Notes under the pieces: model-generated
What the model was told of the DNA's origin: nothing
Databases searched by the model: none
What the model saw: only the letters and a program-made list of their open reading frames with translations
Translations under genes and position numbers: made by a program
Assembly (NCBI RefSeq): GCF_014839805.1
Contig: NC_051119.1
Coordinates: 9,727,245-9,791,244 of the forward strand
From: Manduca sexta
Lineage: Eukaryota; Arthropoda; Insecta; Lepidoptera; Sphingidae
Direction of reading: 5' to 3'
DNA: 64,000 nucleotides
Shown: positions 44,891 through 57,800 of the stretch, in pieces
Layout of the letters: every line of letters starts with the position of its first letter
How positions within the stretch are numbered: position 1 is the stretch's first letter

Positions 44891-47148
44891 GGCATCAGTA
44901 TCGATCCCTAATCACCCCCTGATAGTTATTTTGGAAATATATTTCATGTACAGAATTGACCTCTCTACAGATTTATTATAAGTATATAGATATATAGATA
45001 TAGATAGAAGATTATTATTTTTTTCATTTAAAGGAACTGCAGGGTATGAGCTAAATTTTATCCTGGGATTGGCTGTTATTGCAAGTAGAGCCGCAAGCAA
45101 AAGCTAGTGATAAATAAATACACATTTATAATTTTATTTTGAGAGACCCTTTCAACACAAACAGAGCTGAGTTCAAAGTTACTTTAAAGATACTATATAT
45201 ATAAAGTTATATGAGCTATATTTATATGTTAACCAGAACTTGGTCATTAGTAATTATTTTAATATATTTGTGTTTTTACTGCTGTCTTCTATAGTTATTA
45301 TGTATAATTATTCATATGCATTTTTCGAATATTTATAAATTTGTGTCATAGGCTATTGGAAATAATTTATTAATTTGTATTTCAAAAAAAATTTACATAT
45401 TAATTTCTTCATCTGTGGGATCTTATGATTTCAAAAAAAGGCAGTCTTAAAGATAGGCATAATATAATAAGACTTTATATTCAAGGATATTTAATTTAAA
45501 AATGAAGATAGGGATATCCACACACAAACAATTAAGTATGTACTCAGCGCCCCTTATACCCCTATGTCAAAAATCCACTTTAAATATCAATACTTCTTCA
45601 GAGAAAACGCTTACAAACACTTGCATTCCTGTTCACAGTACAAGCAAAACCTTCTTCACAATTCCTGTAACTAGCGATTTCCTTGTTTATAAAAAAAACA
45701 ATTCCAAATTCAAAATCCAATTCCACATGAAGCGAGCAAGCGATCCGCATTGTGTGGATATGTCCATCCGCATCATGAATACTAATTTCTTTGCTATAGA
45801 GCCTCAGTTATCGATTATCTAACACCTACACATTGAGACGATTTTTATGAGCCGAAACAGTATTTTTGCTGGAACTTGTGTGAGAGTTTGGTATCACAGA
45901 GACTATTTGATACTGCAGAATCACAAGAAAGTTACTATGTCTTGAAAATACCACTAAATACCACTAACTAAACTTGTGTGCACAGTAACATAATTTAACC
46001 ACAATCAGTCTTGTGAAACTATCTCTATCACATTGCCTTTCAAAAGAAAATCTAATCAATATTGGTCCATCCATTTAGGAGCTATGATGCTACATACAGG
46101 CATACAGAAATATTTTTTTTCAACCACAAATTTAGAAAACATCTCATAATTATAACTGGTAAAGGCAAATTACAAAATAATTCACAATAATTAAGCATAA
46201 ATATATATTCTAAAACACAGATTTGTTAATTAACCAGTTCTAACTACTCATGTTTTAAAATGGGACTAGCTTGATCTATTAAATCCTCTCACCCTTTTCC
46301 TTATAAAGCCACATAAGATTTCAACATATATTTAAATACAATATTTTCACTTCAACATATTCCATTAACTCACTTTATATTTAAAAAAAAAATGGGTTAT
46401 TGCCATATGGAAAGAAACTTGTACCATATTTAAATTTACTTCCTCAGCAGTTCTCTAATGTGAAAATTGTTAAAATGAACACATAATACCTAATATAGAA
46501 AGCTAGCATTTATATTTTACTGAGATGTTTAAAAAATTTGCATTCCTTACAATGCCATAATTTAAACTTGATAAAAAACTGACCTTATACATTGACAATG
46601 CAAAACAAAATGTCTTCTCAAGTCTCAACTCAATAAAATAATAAAGTTTTGCACTTTACATAATTAATTTGCACTGTAATTCAATCATTAACTATATAGC
46701 ATGTTAACACTTCAATATAGTCGACAATCAAGAAAAACTTGATACAAAAACAAGAATCAGCAGGAAGTAAAAAATCGAAATATTTTTACGTACAAGTAGA
46801 AAATTCCATTAAGAAACTTGAATACGCAATTTAATCATAAAGGAACAACGAGATTTACCTCAGGAGCAAGATTATTGTATGTTGTAAAGCCCCATCAGCT
46901 GTTTAGTCAAAGGCGTGACGACATAACAGCTGTTTTTTAAGAAAGTGGCCTAACAAAAAATTACACGTAAATAAATTTATATTCCGCCATTAATAATACT
47001 TTAAACATAGCGAGTCAACAATTACAAGTTTACATTAAATTTGCAATTATATTTATTATATACACACTTGATAAAAGCGAAATTTCCGAAATTGCGACGA
47101 TTACATGAGTACAAAGAAAGGTCATTTTACAATTAAAACTTCACATAC

Positions 47149-47290
47149 CTCCCAATTTTTCTTAGTTTTCTCTTCACACTAGTGATCGTTTTAGCACTAC
47201 ACTCGTAGATTTATAGTTAACAAAAACAATGTTATTACAATTAAGAGAAAGTCGCAAATAATTTATTATTTATAAACGGTCATCGCGACT
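47149..47290 (-). other. FBXO33: Putative non-coding first exon of FBXO33
   Basis: A good donor (gtatgtga on the minus strand at 47148-47141) lies about 4.3 kb upstream of the coding start. The sequence before it, ending aattgggag, carries TAG in frame with the later ATG, so it would be 5' untranslated. A second possible donor (gtaaatct) at 46858-46851 could mark an alternative first exon. The 5' end is a guess. Confidence 0.4.
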
Positions 47291-47518
47291 TGTGCACACA
47301 GTAACGTACTTTTGGCATGAATAAAATGATGACAGCTCAGGACTCACTCAATACTTTCCAACATTTTCAATATATGTATCATGTACTCTGCTAATACAGT
47401 GTTGATGTAAATGTAACTTGGATGTACACACTCGCCGACCGAGGATATCTGTCCTACAACCTATGTGTCGTAACAGATATGGGTGTTCTATTGAGAGTAT
47501 TAAGTTATTTTATGATGA

Positions 47519-47690
47519 TTAGCATCCAATTTCAATAAACGATCCGAATCGCTTTTTTCGAGTTATCTCAAAAATGAACCAATCTGAATAAAATGTTTTT
47601 GACATGCTTACAAATGAGTTGTTTTGATTGGTTAATTCTCGGAATCGGATTAAAGGTTAAGGTTCGATCGTTTATTAAAAATAACTGTTA
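47519..47690. repeat. Fold-back MITE, family H
   Basis: The left part aataaacgatccgaatcgct is mirrored by ggatt...gatcgtttatt at the right. The centre carries gaaccaatctgaataaaatg and gagttgttttgattggttaa. It is in the divergent promoter region. Relatives are at about 2552-2745, 41566-41755, 51735-51845 and 52990-53155. Confidence 0.7.
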
Positions 47691-47970
47691 ATAGATATTA
47701 CTTTTTACACAGTTTAATTATTCGTGTTTACTATTGTAATCGTATCGGCAATCTATTTTAAATTTCTGCAAGTTATAAGTAAAAACACTTATTTTTATTC
47801 ATTTTCATACTTTTTATTTGAAATTCTCTAGTAACTGAATACCTACCTATCTACTTATTACGTAAATATTTTCATACTACCGTACATATATATTGAAACG
47901 ATTAATGGCAGATACACAAAACACAGTTAAATGCCAATTTTCAAGAGAAAAGAATATGGATCACGACGTA

Positions 47971-48041
47971 AACGAGACAAAAGGAATTAATGATTATTTA
48001 CACACTATATGAAAATAATCATTAATTTCTTTTGTCTCGTT
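47971..48041. repeat. Hairpin, 29-base arms, in the divergent promoter region
   Basis: aacgagacaaaaggaattaa and on to tgattattt is mirrored by aaataatcattaatttcttt and on to tgtctcgtt, with one mismatch and a 13-base loop. Confidence 0.9.
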
Positions 48042-48160
48042 ATATTCTATTGTTGTCATGTTTGACTGCCTTCGTTAGTTTCGACGAGTGTGTACACTCA
48101 GAATAGTATTATGAAATTTTTTGAAATTGTGTATTTTCTCGAGTAACACAGTACTTTAAA

Positions 48161-48218
48161 CAATAAATAAATACAATTTGTAATATTTTAACATATTACA
48201 AATAATATTTATTTATTG
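48161..48218. repeat. AT-rich hairpin, about 26-base arms
   Basis: caataaataaatacaatttg and on to taatat is mirrored by atattacaaataatattt and on to atttattg, with two mismatches and a short loop. It lies upstream of ANO8. Confidence 0.85.
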
Positions 48219-48771
48219 TTGATTAGTGTAAAGAAAATATATTGCTTTATTACCAGAAAAAACATATTTTCGCGCCAATTGCAATTTTATTGTTGTGACG
48301 TCATTTCACTATTTTTAGTTAAATAATTTAATAACTACATATTGTTATTTTTAAACCAAACTCAACTTTAAGCACTAGAGATTCAAATAAGTTCATCATT
48401 TCGGAAATTCTAATCATGCCTTTGCTGGTTTATTATACAGGCAACATTGTTATTTGATAACGCAAATGGCGGCCAAAAATCAATTTTGAATTGTGACAGT
48501 CGGATTTCATAATTCTGTTGTATGAGGAAAATACATTATTTACTTAGCATTTAGTAAAAAAATACGGAATTCATAGCTTTTATTTGTATGAGGATGGTTT
48601 CATTAGTAACGGCTTTATCAGTTTCGTAGTGTTCGTAAATTAATGCGCGTTAAAGTGTACTTTGCCGATACTTATTGGACGATGATGTAAGAAATTGAAG
48701 GTCCTTCAAGCTTTTGTGTGCGCAGCCTGTATTGTTTTCGTGTCGGTTCAGGGTTTAAACGTATTTGAACC

Positions 48772-48892
48772 ATGGAAGGCGAAGAAAGTGGCGTAGGAAA
48801 CGCCGAAAAAGATGATTACGAGAGTAGCTCGCATTCCACGCCGCAAGAACACAAATCTTTTGCAGAGTTCGCGAAAGATAAACTCGACAGCG
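48772..48892 (+). CDS. ANO8: ANO8 coding exon 1 (start codon)
   Basis: It encodes MEGEESGVGNAEKDDYESSS and on to FAEFAKDKLDS, an acidic, poorly ordered N terminus. The donor is gtaaat after the first base of a codon (phase 1). An in-frame TGA at 48766-48768 sets this ATG as the first. Confidence 0.88.
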
Positions 48893-51800
48893 GTAAATAT
48901 TTTAAAGTTTTTTACGCGAATAAAATAGTAAAATCCTGAGATAGTTACAGTTTTAGTTTAATAGCTAATGCTTATAACACAATTTTTACCTTCAAACTGT
49001 GTGTAATTACACAAGATTTGCCAGATTTTTTAAATATTTCATAAATTTGTATCGCAAAATATTTGTTTGAAGGTTGTATAATGATCTCATTTGATTATAC
49101 TTACAGCATGCCCACACCTATGAGTTAGTCATCAATTACCTGTTGTGTTCTGGCATTTATAATTTATAGACATTAATTTATAAACACATTGATGTTCTGT
49201 TTCATTTTTAATATTTTGTATAAGAAAATATTTATGAAATATTGTTGGGCTTTTGCTTTCAAATACATGGTGTATTTGCTATTCTGTAAATTATCTAGTG
49301 AACCAGTTTTTTTTTCTATTTTTCTTCTTGGATTATTGTTAGCATGACCACTGGTATTCTGTTATATTTTATTAATAGTATTAATGTACAAAATTTAACC
49401 AAAATTTTGGAGTTATTTATGATCACTTTTTGGCACGTTTTTATTAAAGTTTTTATTAAAGTAAAATCAAGTTATCACAGTAAGAAGAATTCAGTTCATA
49501 ATGTCAATAATATTACAACAATAATTGATTATATATACTTATGTATACACAACATTAAATAATGAGCATGCTGTTAGCCTGATAGAAGTGATACAACCAC
49601 CCATAAACTGTAGAAACACCAACCAACACCTTGAATTACAAAGTGTTTGATATTCCACTGCACTTGCCATCCTAAGACGAAAAGAAGTAGTTACACTGGC
49701 TACAATGTTCTTCAAACTGGAACACAACATTCCCTACACACTGCTACTTGGTAGCAAAAATAAACTTTGCTGTGGTACCTACTGAGACATACTCTCACAT
49801 AATGAGAAACCTACCACCATTCAATTCATTTATGTGTAGTTCTAAAATAGTGTTTAATTTTTTTTTTATATAATTTAAGCAAATTGTATAAATTAAGTAA
49901 TTATTGGCAGCTGGCAGGGAGCTGCGAAGGCGTCTGCCCATGGCAGGTCAGCTTGGCGCACGGCTGATGCATCCCAGAAGACTCCTTCTGCAATCCACAC
50001 CAACACAGCAGACTGATGTTGTTTTAATATTCCCTAAAGGTAAGAGATTCAGACTTTTGATGCATATAAAATCTGCATATATTAGAGCATAAAAGATATA
50101 AGTTACAGTCAGTTCCAAATTAATGTGTACAGGTATGACACCAAATTAATGTAACATAATTTGCTCCAAAATTATAAAAAAAAATGTGTACGACTTATTG
50201 TCTAAAATGAAATAGACATTTGACCCAAAACCTTGTCTATAAAAATGTTTTTAGTTATGGAAAACACTTTGTATAATAAGTTATGTAATAGGGGACCGGA
50301 CTAATTTTTGTTCTTTACTATTATCAAATATTTACATAATATAAATTATAACACAGAAGGAATTATTAAAATCTGTTAAAAAATCAACAAGTTATAAGTG
50401 TTTGAATTTTGATGGAAGGGGTAATTAACAAGAAACAGAAAAGAGACGAAATACCCACTTATGACGTCATCGGGAATTAAGACGCGTGCGAAAGAAAGAG
50501 ATGAAGCGATATCCCCACATCGCGCCCACTTCTGCACATTACAATATTTTAAATATGAATTACTCGCTCATTTTTTAACCAATTTTTATGAACATTTCGC
50601 AGGATCGATTCTTTTTCGTATTATTTTGTACATTATTCTATATGTAACCATTACATATAGAATAATGTACAAAATCAAGCATAGGCTGGTCCCCTATTAT
50701 TGATGAAAACAATATTGCAAGGCAATTTATATGCACTCATAATATCTAATCCCCATAATATTATAATGTCATAATATCTAATAGAGTTGGACTTGTTTAG
50801 CAATTATAGCTTAGTAACACATATTTGTTTAATATAAATTGAAATCTAACAAGATGTATAATATATACGAAATCTGGCAAATGAAGGCTATAAAATTCGA
50901 TTTACATATTTTATTTAAATTATTGTATTTTCTCTACAACTGATTAATAATCTTTTGAGCAAAATAAATATCTAAACAGAAACAGTATACAGAAGACGAT
51001 ATAACACGATCGAAGACTGCGGTATATAATGTTGAGTAGCACATACACGAGGCGGTACATTTGTACGGGACATGACTTCAATATGTAAGAGTGGCTCAAA
51101 ATTATATATTGTACTACTTCAAATTTTATGTCGCGGCAGTCTTGTTACTTATTCTCCATCTCTGGTAAACTCTAGGACGAAGACAGTGAGGTAGAGAACC
51201 GCATGCTACAAATTGCAATAGGACGTTATTTTGCAATGGACATTACATTACTGCGTTTCGAGTCGCGAGCGAGAGGGAAATATTTTGAGGGTTAACATTA
51301 CAAAATACTGTAAGATACGCATTAAAGCACCGAGCCTCACTACGCCTCGCCTCATTTGAAGTAGGACGTTGTACCGGCTCAATGCTAAAAAGAGGCTACT
51401 CTTACGTATGTCCTACCCAACTCTAGCGGTATATAAGCTTCCATAAAACAGTACGGCGTTAAGGGACGCGACGTTTCTGTAATGTATGTATGTACAAGCA
51501 GAGTCGGCCTTAGGGGGAGGCGAACTGAACAACCGCCCGGTCACACTTACAGGGGCCTCGCGCGATGCCTTGAAGGACATTTTTTACGATCTTATCGAAG
51601 AAACTGTTAAAACCGGGAAATTATTTTTTTTTGTTGCATCTGGGGCCTCGCGTCGTTTTAGACCGTTATTGTGTACAAGTATTTGTTGCTAAGCACCACC
51701 CATCAATGTTATTTAATGGCTGATTTCCCTAATCTACGTCAACCGTTATATTGGATTCATAGCGAAAATGGACCAATCAGAATAAAGTTTGTTTAACATG

Positions 51801-54800
51801 ATTACAGATGAGTTGTTTTGATTGGTTCATTCTTACCATTAACGCGTAATTAGCTTGTGGGATAGTTTATTCGAACAGTTAAACTTTGATAGTGTAAAAA
51901 CCATAGTAAAAATAGTAGAGTCGCGCCAAATTATCGAATAGATTAAAGCCAGGGGTCCTATTCCGTCTTTGGGGCATATCCCTCTTTTTGCAATTACAGG
52001 CGTTCTAAACGAAGGACAGCTTTGATGGCCGTAGGGGTAAATACAGGGGCGTAGCTGCCGCCGTTTCAACCGTATCAGTGACATGGGGTCCCTGACCTTT
52101 GGGGCCACTCTGGGCCCATACCTACATTAAAAGAAGCAGGCGCCCAAAAGTTTGCACTGCCCTTAAGGGCCCCTAACAAATTTAGATATAGGGCCCCTGT
52201 ATGTCAAGCTGCGCTACTGGATAAATAGGGGTTTTGTGATTGTCTTATACGGCAGTGGCAAAGGGTGACATTTTCCGAAAGGCAACCCGACACAACTTAA
52301 AGGTACTACAAATAATGCATAAATGCAATCTGGAAATTGTTCTAATTATAATTAAATTTTACACAAATTCGAAAGGGAAGCCGGCAGGAGTTGTGTTATA
52401 TGGACTCTTCGCCACTACTATACGGCTATAAAAGCTATCCTTCAAATAGAACTTCCGTAATTGCAAAAAGACGGATTTGCCCCTACAGACGGTATAGGGC
52501 CCCTGGACGTCAATATTGAAGACCCTTAATTATAATGAGCGATTTTTAATAACTAGTTGTTCAGCGGTTTCTACATTTATTTCGAAAAAATATTCACACA
52601 TTTATTAAAATCAATTCAGTAACGTTTAGCGAACTAGAAAAAGTTTAAGTCAATAACATAAAGGTATAGTGTGTAAGAACTAATCTCTGAAACGAATACG
52701 CGTTCGTATGTATGTTACTTTCAGTCCACACAATACAGACTTGGCATGGGTCCAAAATAGCTATTGTGCCTTATACATCAATATTGGACCATTGTTGTCA
52801 AAATACGTACTCTGGGAGCAATATTATAACACTTGGATACATTATGTGGGCTTTTTAGCTGATTCATCAAATTTGTACGTACTATAAGTATACGATAAGA
52901 ATACGTATGATTGGAAGAATTTTATTTTCAAGGTAAATTTGTTACCATAGCGACGAATAACTATTTGTAGAGTATGTCGTTTCTAGGGCGTTTTAAATAA
53001 ACAATCGCTATTTATAGATCGAACGTATAAATTCACCAATAAGGATAAAGTTTTTGACATTATTCTTAATAACTTATTCTGATTGGTCAATTTTCGCGAT
53101 TTACCCGAAGATAGTTATTAGGATCGCACATTGAGTTAGACCGTTTTTAATTTGAAATAAGAATGTGTAAAAAAATAGCTTTGTACTTAAGCGTTGCATT
53201 AAAACCGCTCCTTTTTCGTCAGTAAAAACGAGTATCAAAATAAAATAAATTAATTTCATGGAATATTAAAGCACTATGGACATAAATAATAGTTCTCGAT
53301 GACATAACGTCTGTTTTCCTCTACGGGTCGTCGACCGTCCAACAAATAACTTGGGGAAGTTTGATTAATCACTCGACGAACAAAAACTCATTTTATTTGC
53401 TTTAGTTCGCTACTGGATTAGTTTAAAAACATTTTAACAAATAATTCGCCTTCAAATACAACTAAGAACCAAAAAAGTATTTACCTTAATGGCTATAAAC
53501 TGGTTAACAATTTTGGAGTACTTAACTAATAAAATTAACTGAAACATAAATAATTTGGATGTAATTTGATGAATTAATACCTCCTCCATTTTTTGAAGTC
53601 AGTTAAAGAGATAGACTGTTATAGATTTGGAATTTAACTTACTATATTACAAGGACTCATAATATGGGAGTCCTGAAAACCATTAAGCAGAATATTGGTT
53701 TGCAGAATATTTTGATGCTTGAATGGCATTGGCTTAAATATATTATTATTATCTACTTTTTAAGGGTTATTAATATTGCGAAATAAATTAGTTGGATACC
53801 GAACGAAATATTGCTCGGTCCATTTTTACACTTCTAGTTGTTTATGGTTTTAAAATTCAAACGCGACTGACATTTGCAAGCGGACAGAATGTCAGATAAA
53901 AGATATGGAGGCTTTATTTTCATTCGACACGTATTTTTTTATAATATAAAATCACATTAAATTATAATAGGTATACAGGGTCATTTTGTAACCCTAGACT
54001 TAAATTTAACTGCGAGAAAGTCATCTTGAAAGAAGCAGTTTACTATAAGTTACTCTAACCTAAGGTCAAAAATAAAAAAGTAAAATTTTCAAACAAAATA
54101 AATATTCAAATAGTAATTTTATTTTTACACACCCTTTTGCCACTACTACTATACTAGAATTCGTCGGAGCGGCAACATCGCACACAGTCATTGATAATAT
54201 TATGCTCACGCACACGAACGAGTGATGCACACTCTGAGCGCAAGGGTAGTTCGTCGCACCGCGCGCGCCGCGCCGCGACCGAACAGCTGATGTCGGCGCT
54301 TTAACTACCTAGGATTTTGTGTCGTGCCACATCACTGGACCTGTCGAAAGCTGCCTGCATCCAATGTGTTCCCGCGACGTTTATCAAGTCGTCTGTCCAC
54401 CTTGCAGGTGGACATCCAACGCCAACATAAACATCACGCATTAATCATCACATTTTATTAGAACCATATTTTCTATGCTCAAACTATCATCATAAGCAAA
54501 CGACACTAATCAAATAACCACAACTGCATATGTTAGGTACACATAACACATGATTTCCGTAATTTTAAAGTGGTTTCATTCTTTTAAATCAAAACACACA
54601 CATTCTAATGTAGGTAGTTCATCCATTTTAGTAGATAAGTAGTTATAATAAATACGTTCAACGGTTAGATTTATAACACTCATAACAATAAAATATCATT
54701 CTGCAAGTCTGGCAATTCACACGAACAATTAATAACGAAGTTACAATCTTGATAATAATTAGGTAATGTGATAGTTTTAGGTAAAAATGTCGAGCGACGG

Positions 54801-57800
54801 GATGCGTCACGGCGCGACGTCCCAATAGGTATCTTAACATGTTTTCAAAATAGTAAATGCGTTTACCAATACCTAATGATTTGTAGATTGCTTGTTCCTT
54901 TAAAAGTTGTTTCATACTTCAAAGTATTTTTAATACAGTTAATTTGTGACTACCTCGGTGCCGCAGTTGTATTATAGTACGGATGCTTTGCTAAGGTCAC
55001 GGGATCGAATCCCGGGTCGGACAAAATGATATTGGATTTTTCCATTCAGTACCTATCGCAAATTCATAAATCCACATTAAAATCGTAATGACAGCCCCCG
55101 CTAGAAACATAATCAATAGATTGTGATTAGTTCAGTTTCGCGTACGCGTCAACGATGCAACTTCGCGATCGTAAAATATTCAAAATGATAAAAATATTTC
55201 TAAAAATAGATTCTATTTTATACGTGTTAAGGTCGCATTTAGGGCACCACTTTAAATATCTTTGTGCCTTACCGACCAACACGCGACACACGAGGTTAGC
55301 GAATTCCCCAAATGTAGTAGTCTGGAGTAGTGTTGCCTGATGTCCCGATTTGCGCGGGATGTCCCGATTTTTAGGGTTCTGGGGACGTGACCCGTTTTGC
55401 ACCAATAAAATTATTAAGACCATTAAGTATTATGAAAAAATAAACTACGAATTCATCACTGTGTTGAGTGCGACAATGCAATCAAAATAGCAAGTATCAT
55501 CTCACTAGCGATGAAGGTACAGTTTTGTTTTATTCTTTTGCTTAGAGATGCGACTACCCGGCGATCTGTGCTTCGATGTTAAAACAGAAATCCAAATAAA
55601 ACGCAACTTTAGCATGACTTGCAGTGATATTTTTTGTAAAACGCAATACATAAAACTTAAATTTAAAAAAAAATACTTGCTTTTTTTATGTCCCGATCTA
55701 CAACACTAAATCTCGATTTGTTTTACCTTCTTGATTTTAAACAAATTGACCCTGGCAACACTAGTCTGGAGGTACACGATATTTGACGAGCCAGAGTTTT
55801 ACAACTAACACGTGCCTTCGCAGTGTTACCAAACTTTTATTATTACCTTATTGTGCAATATCTTGTTTATTTTATACCCCGTATGCCTATTGAAAATGAA
55901 TGACTGAATCCAAAATCTCTATTATACTTTATTACTTAAAATAATGTTTTAAAAATACTAAAATATTGCTGTGTATTATTTTAATTAGGTAGACTTTTCA
56001 TTAATCATTTCATCATAAATCATTACTTATTTTATTTTGTAATACAATTGTGTGTTAAATCTGTTAGAACATCATGTAATAAAAAAAAAATCTAATATCA
56101 GAATTTTTGAAATGCTGTGTCGTTTTAGCAAGCTTTTTGGTAAAAAAGGTTTATACTGACAACATTGCTAGTTTAGGCGAGAAAGAGTACGACTATTGTA
56201 TTGAATAATCGCGCGCTCTTTTCACTCGGTCAAAGACTCGGACGTATTGCCATAGCAAAGAAATGGTACAGAAAGCATAATATGACGTTCGGTAATGTGT
56301 ACGTAGTCTTCTTTTAGATATTATGACAAACCGAAATATTAATGTTGGAATTAAAATAAATGTCGGAATATCATGTAGAATTTTAAAAAATACGATACCA
56401 ATAGATTTAAATCTTGTAACTTTAGGAATTATGTAGGTAACTTTTTTGGTAAGAAAACTATTTTATTAACGAAAATAACGTTTATAATTGACGAAATATT
56501 TTTGTAGTAATTAATTATTGACTCAATGAACTGTTGCAACCAAGTCAGTGAACGTATTGGGAGTTCATTTGTGAGCTGACCTTCTGAACCCTATAGGTTC
56601 GGTAATAATATCATCAGCTGTGACGTAGTTCATTCACTTCAGTTAAGCGCGCTAAGAGACAGCGTGATCAAAAAACCATAAATCTAAAATCGGGATTATT
56701 GACGTAAATATACGTTACTTATGAATAATTCTTTGCACGGTGTTAGCAGAGGTCACCACGAACCTGTGGTTTCAATTAGTAACGCAATGTCGAAATGACC
56801 CTGTATAAAAAAAGTAATTTATTGACTTACATCGACCCTTTTCAGATCATATAAGTAACATTTTATTACAAGTTATAATAGTCGTATCAATGTATTAGCT
56901 TTGCTCGCGGCTCCGCCCGCGTGAAGGGGTTTTCCGGGATAAAGGTCCCGCTTTATATTTACCTAGATAGAAAATAGCCTATAACCTTCCCAGGGTCTTA
57001 AACTATCTCCATACCGAATTTCATAAAAATCCCTTCACTAGATTTTGAGAAAATCGATAACATACCGACAGATAGGGGGACTTTGTTTTATAATAAGTCT
57101 CCTTGATTATAAAACAAAGCCCCCTTTTCTGTCGATATTTTATTACTTTATAGTTATTATTTATAGTATAGATAATACTTCGAAGGTATTATGAATCTAT
57201 CAGCTTCGTCTGCAGTGTAAAAAAAATAATTGTTAAGCGCTCTGTGTCACAAGACTTTCATTAAACTGTCATCGCGCTCCTGGTGAATGATTATTACAAT
57301 TTATAATCGTTACTAAGGCTTTAGTTAGTAGTAGAGATGAATGAAAATTGAAATAAAATTATTTTAGCGAATTTATTTTAGCGAATTTATGACGGTTTTT
57401 TATATTATAATATTCTCTTAACATTTGAAAGATTTTGCAGTCTTTATGGTCAGGGGGGGACTGAAAATAAAGTCTGTAAAATAGTTTTATTTCAATTTCT
57501 AACATTCGCGTAAACATAAGAAATCATTATGAATGAAAATATCTTATGGAGCTATGAAGTGGTCGGTCAGAGAGATCTTCAAGATCCTTTAGAATCTCAA
57601 GCTCCTGTTTATATTTAGAAGGTGATATAAATGTGTTTATCGAAACACTACTTTTCAACCATTGTTTTGTGGACTTATCTGAAAGGTGAAATTGATCAAA
57701 TTAGGCTTGTTTAGGATTAATTACCGTAAGAGTAATGCATGTTATGTTCACTTCAAGAAGGTTGTTCACTTTTGTCAATGAACATAATGTAATATTTTAT

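Larger units (their letters stand above)
47291..48771. promoter_or_regulatory. Divergent 5' region between FBXO33 and ANO8
   Basis: The two genes start in opposite directions from either side of this stretch, so it probably holds both promoters. It contains one MITE-like repeat (about 47519-47690) and two strong hairpins (47971-48041 and 48161-48218). I see no convincing TATA box at a fixed distance. The 5' untranslated region of ANO8 must occupy its right end. Confidence 0.5.

Noticed and set aside
45502..45822. 106-codon plus-strand open frame in FBXO33 intron 1
   Set aside because: No recognisable motif, AT-driven composition, opposite strand to the host gene and no splice or family support.
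50779..51427. Possible transposon with agagttgg inverted ends
   Set aside because: Only eight or nine bases match and no target duplication or second copy is visible; it could be chance.
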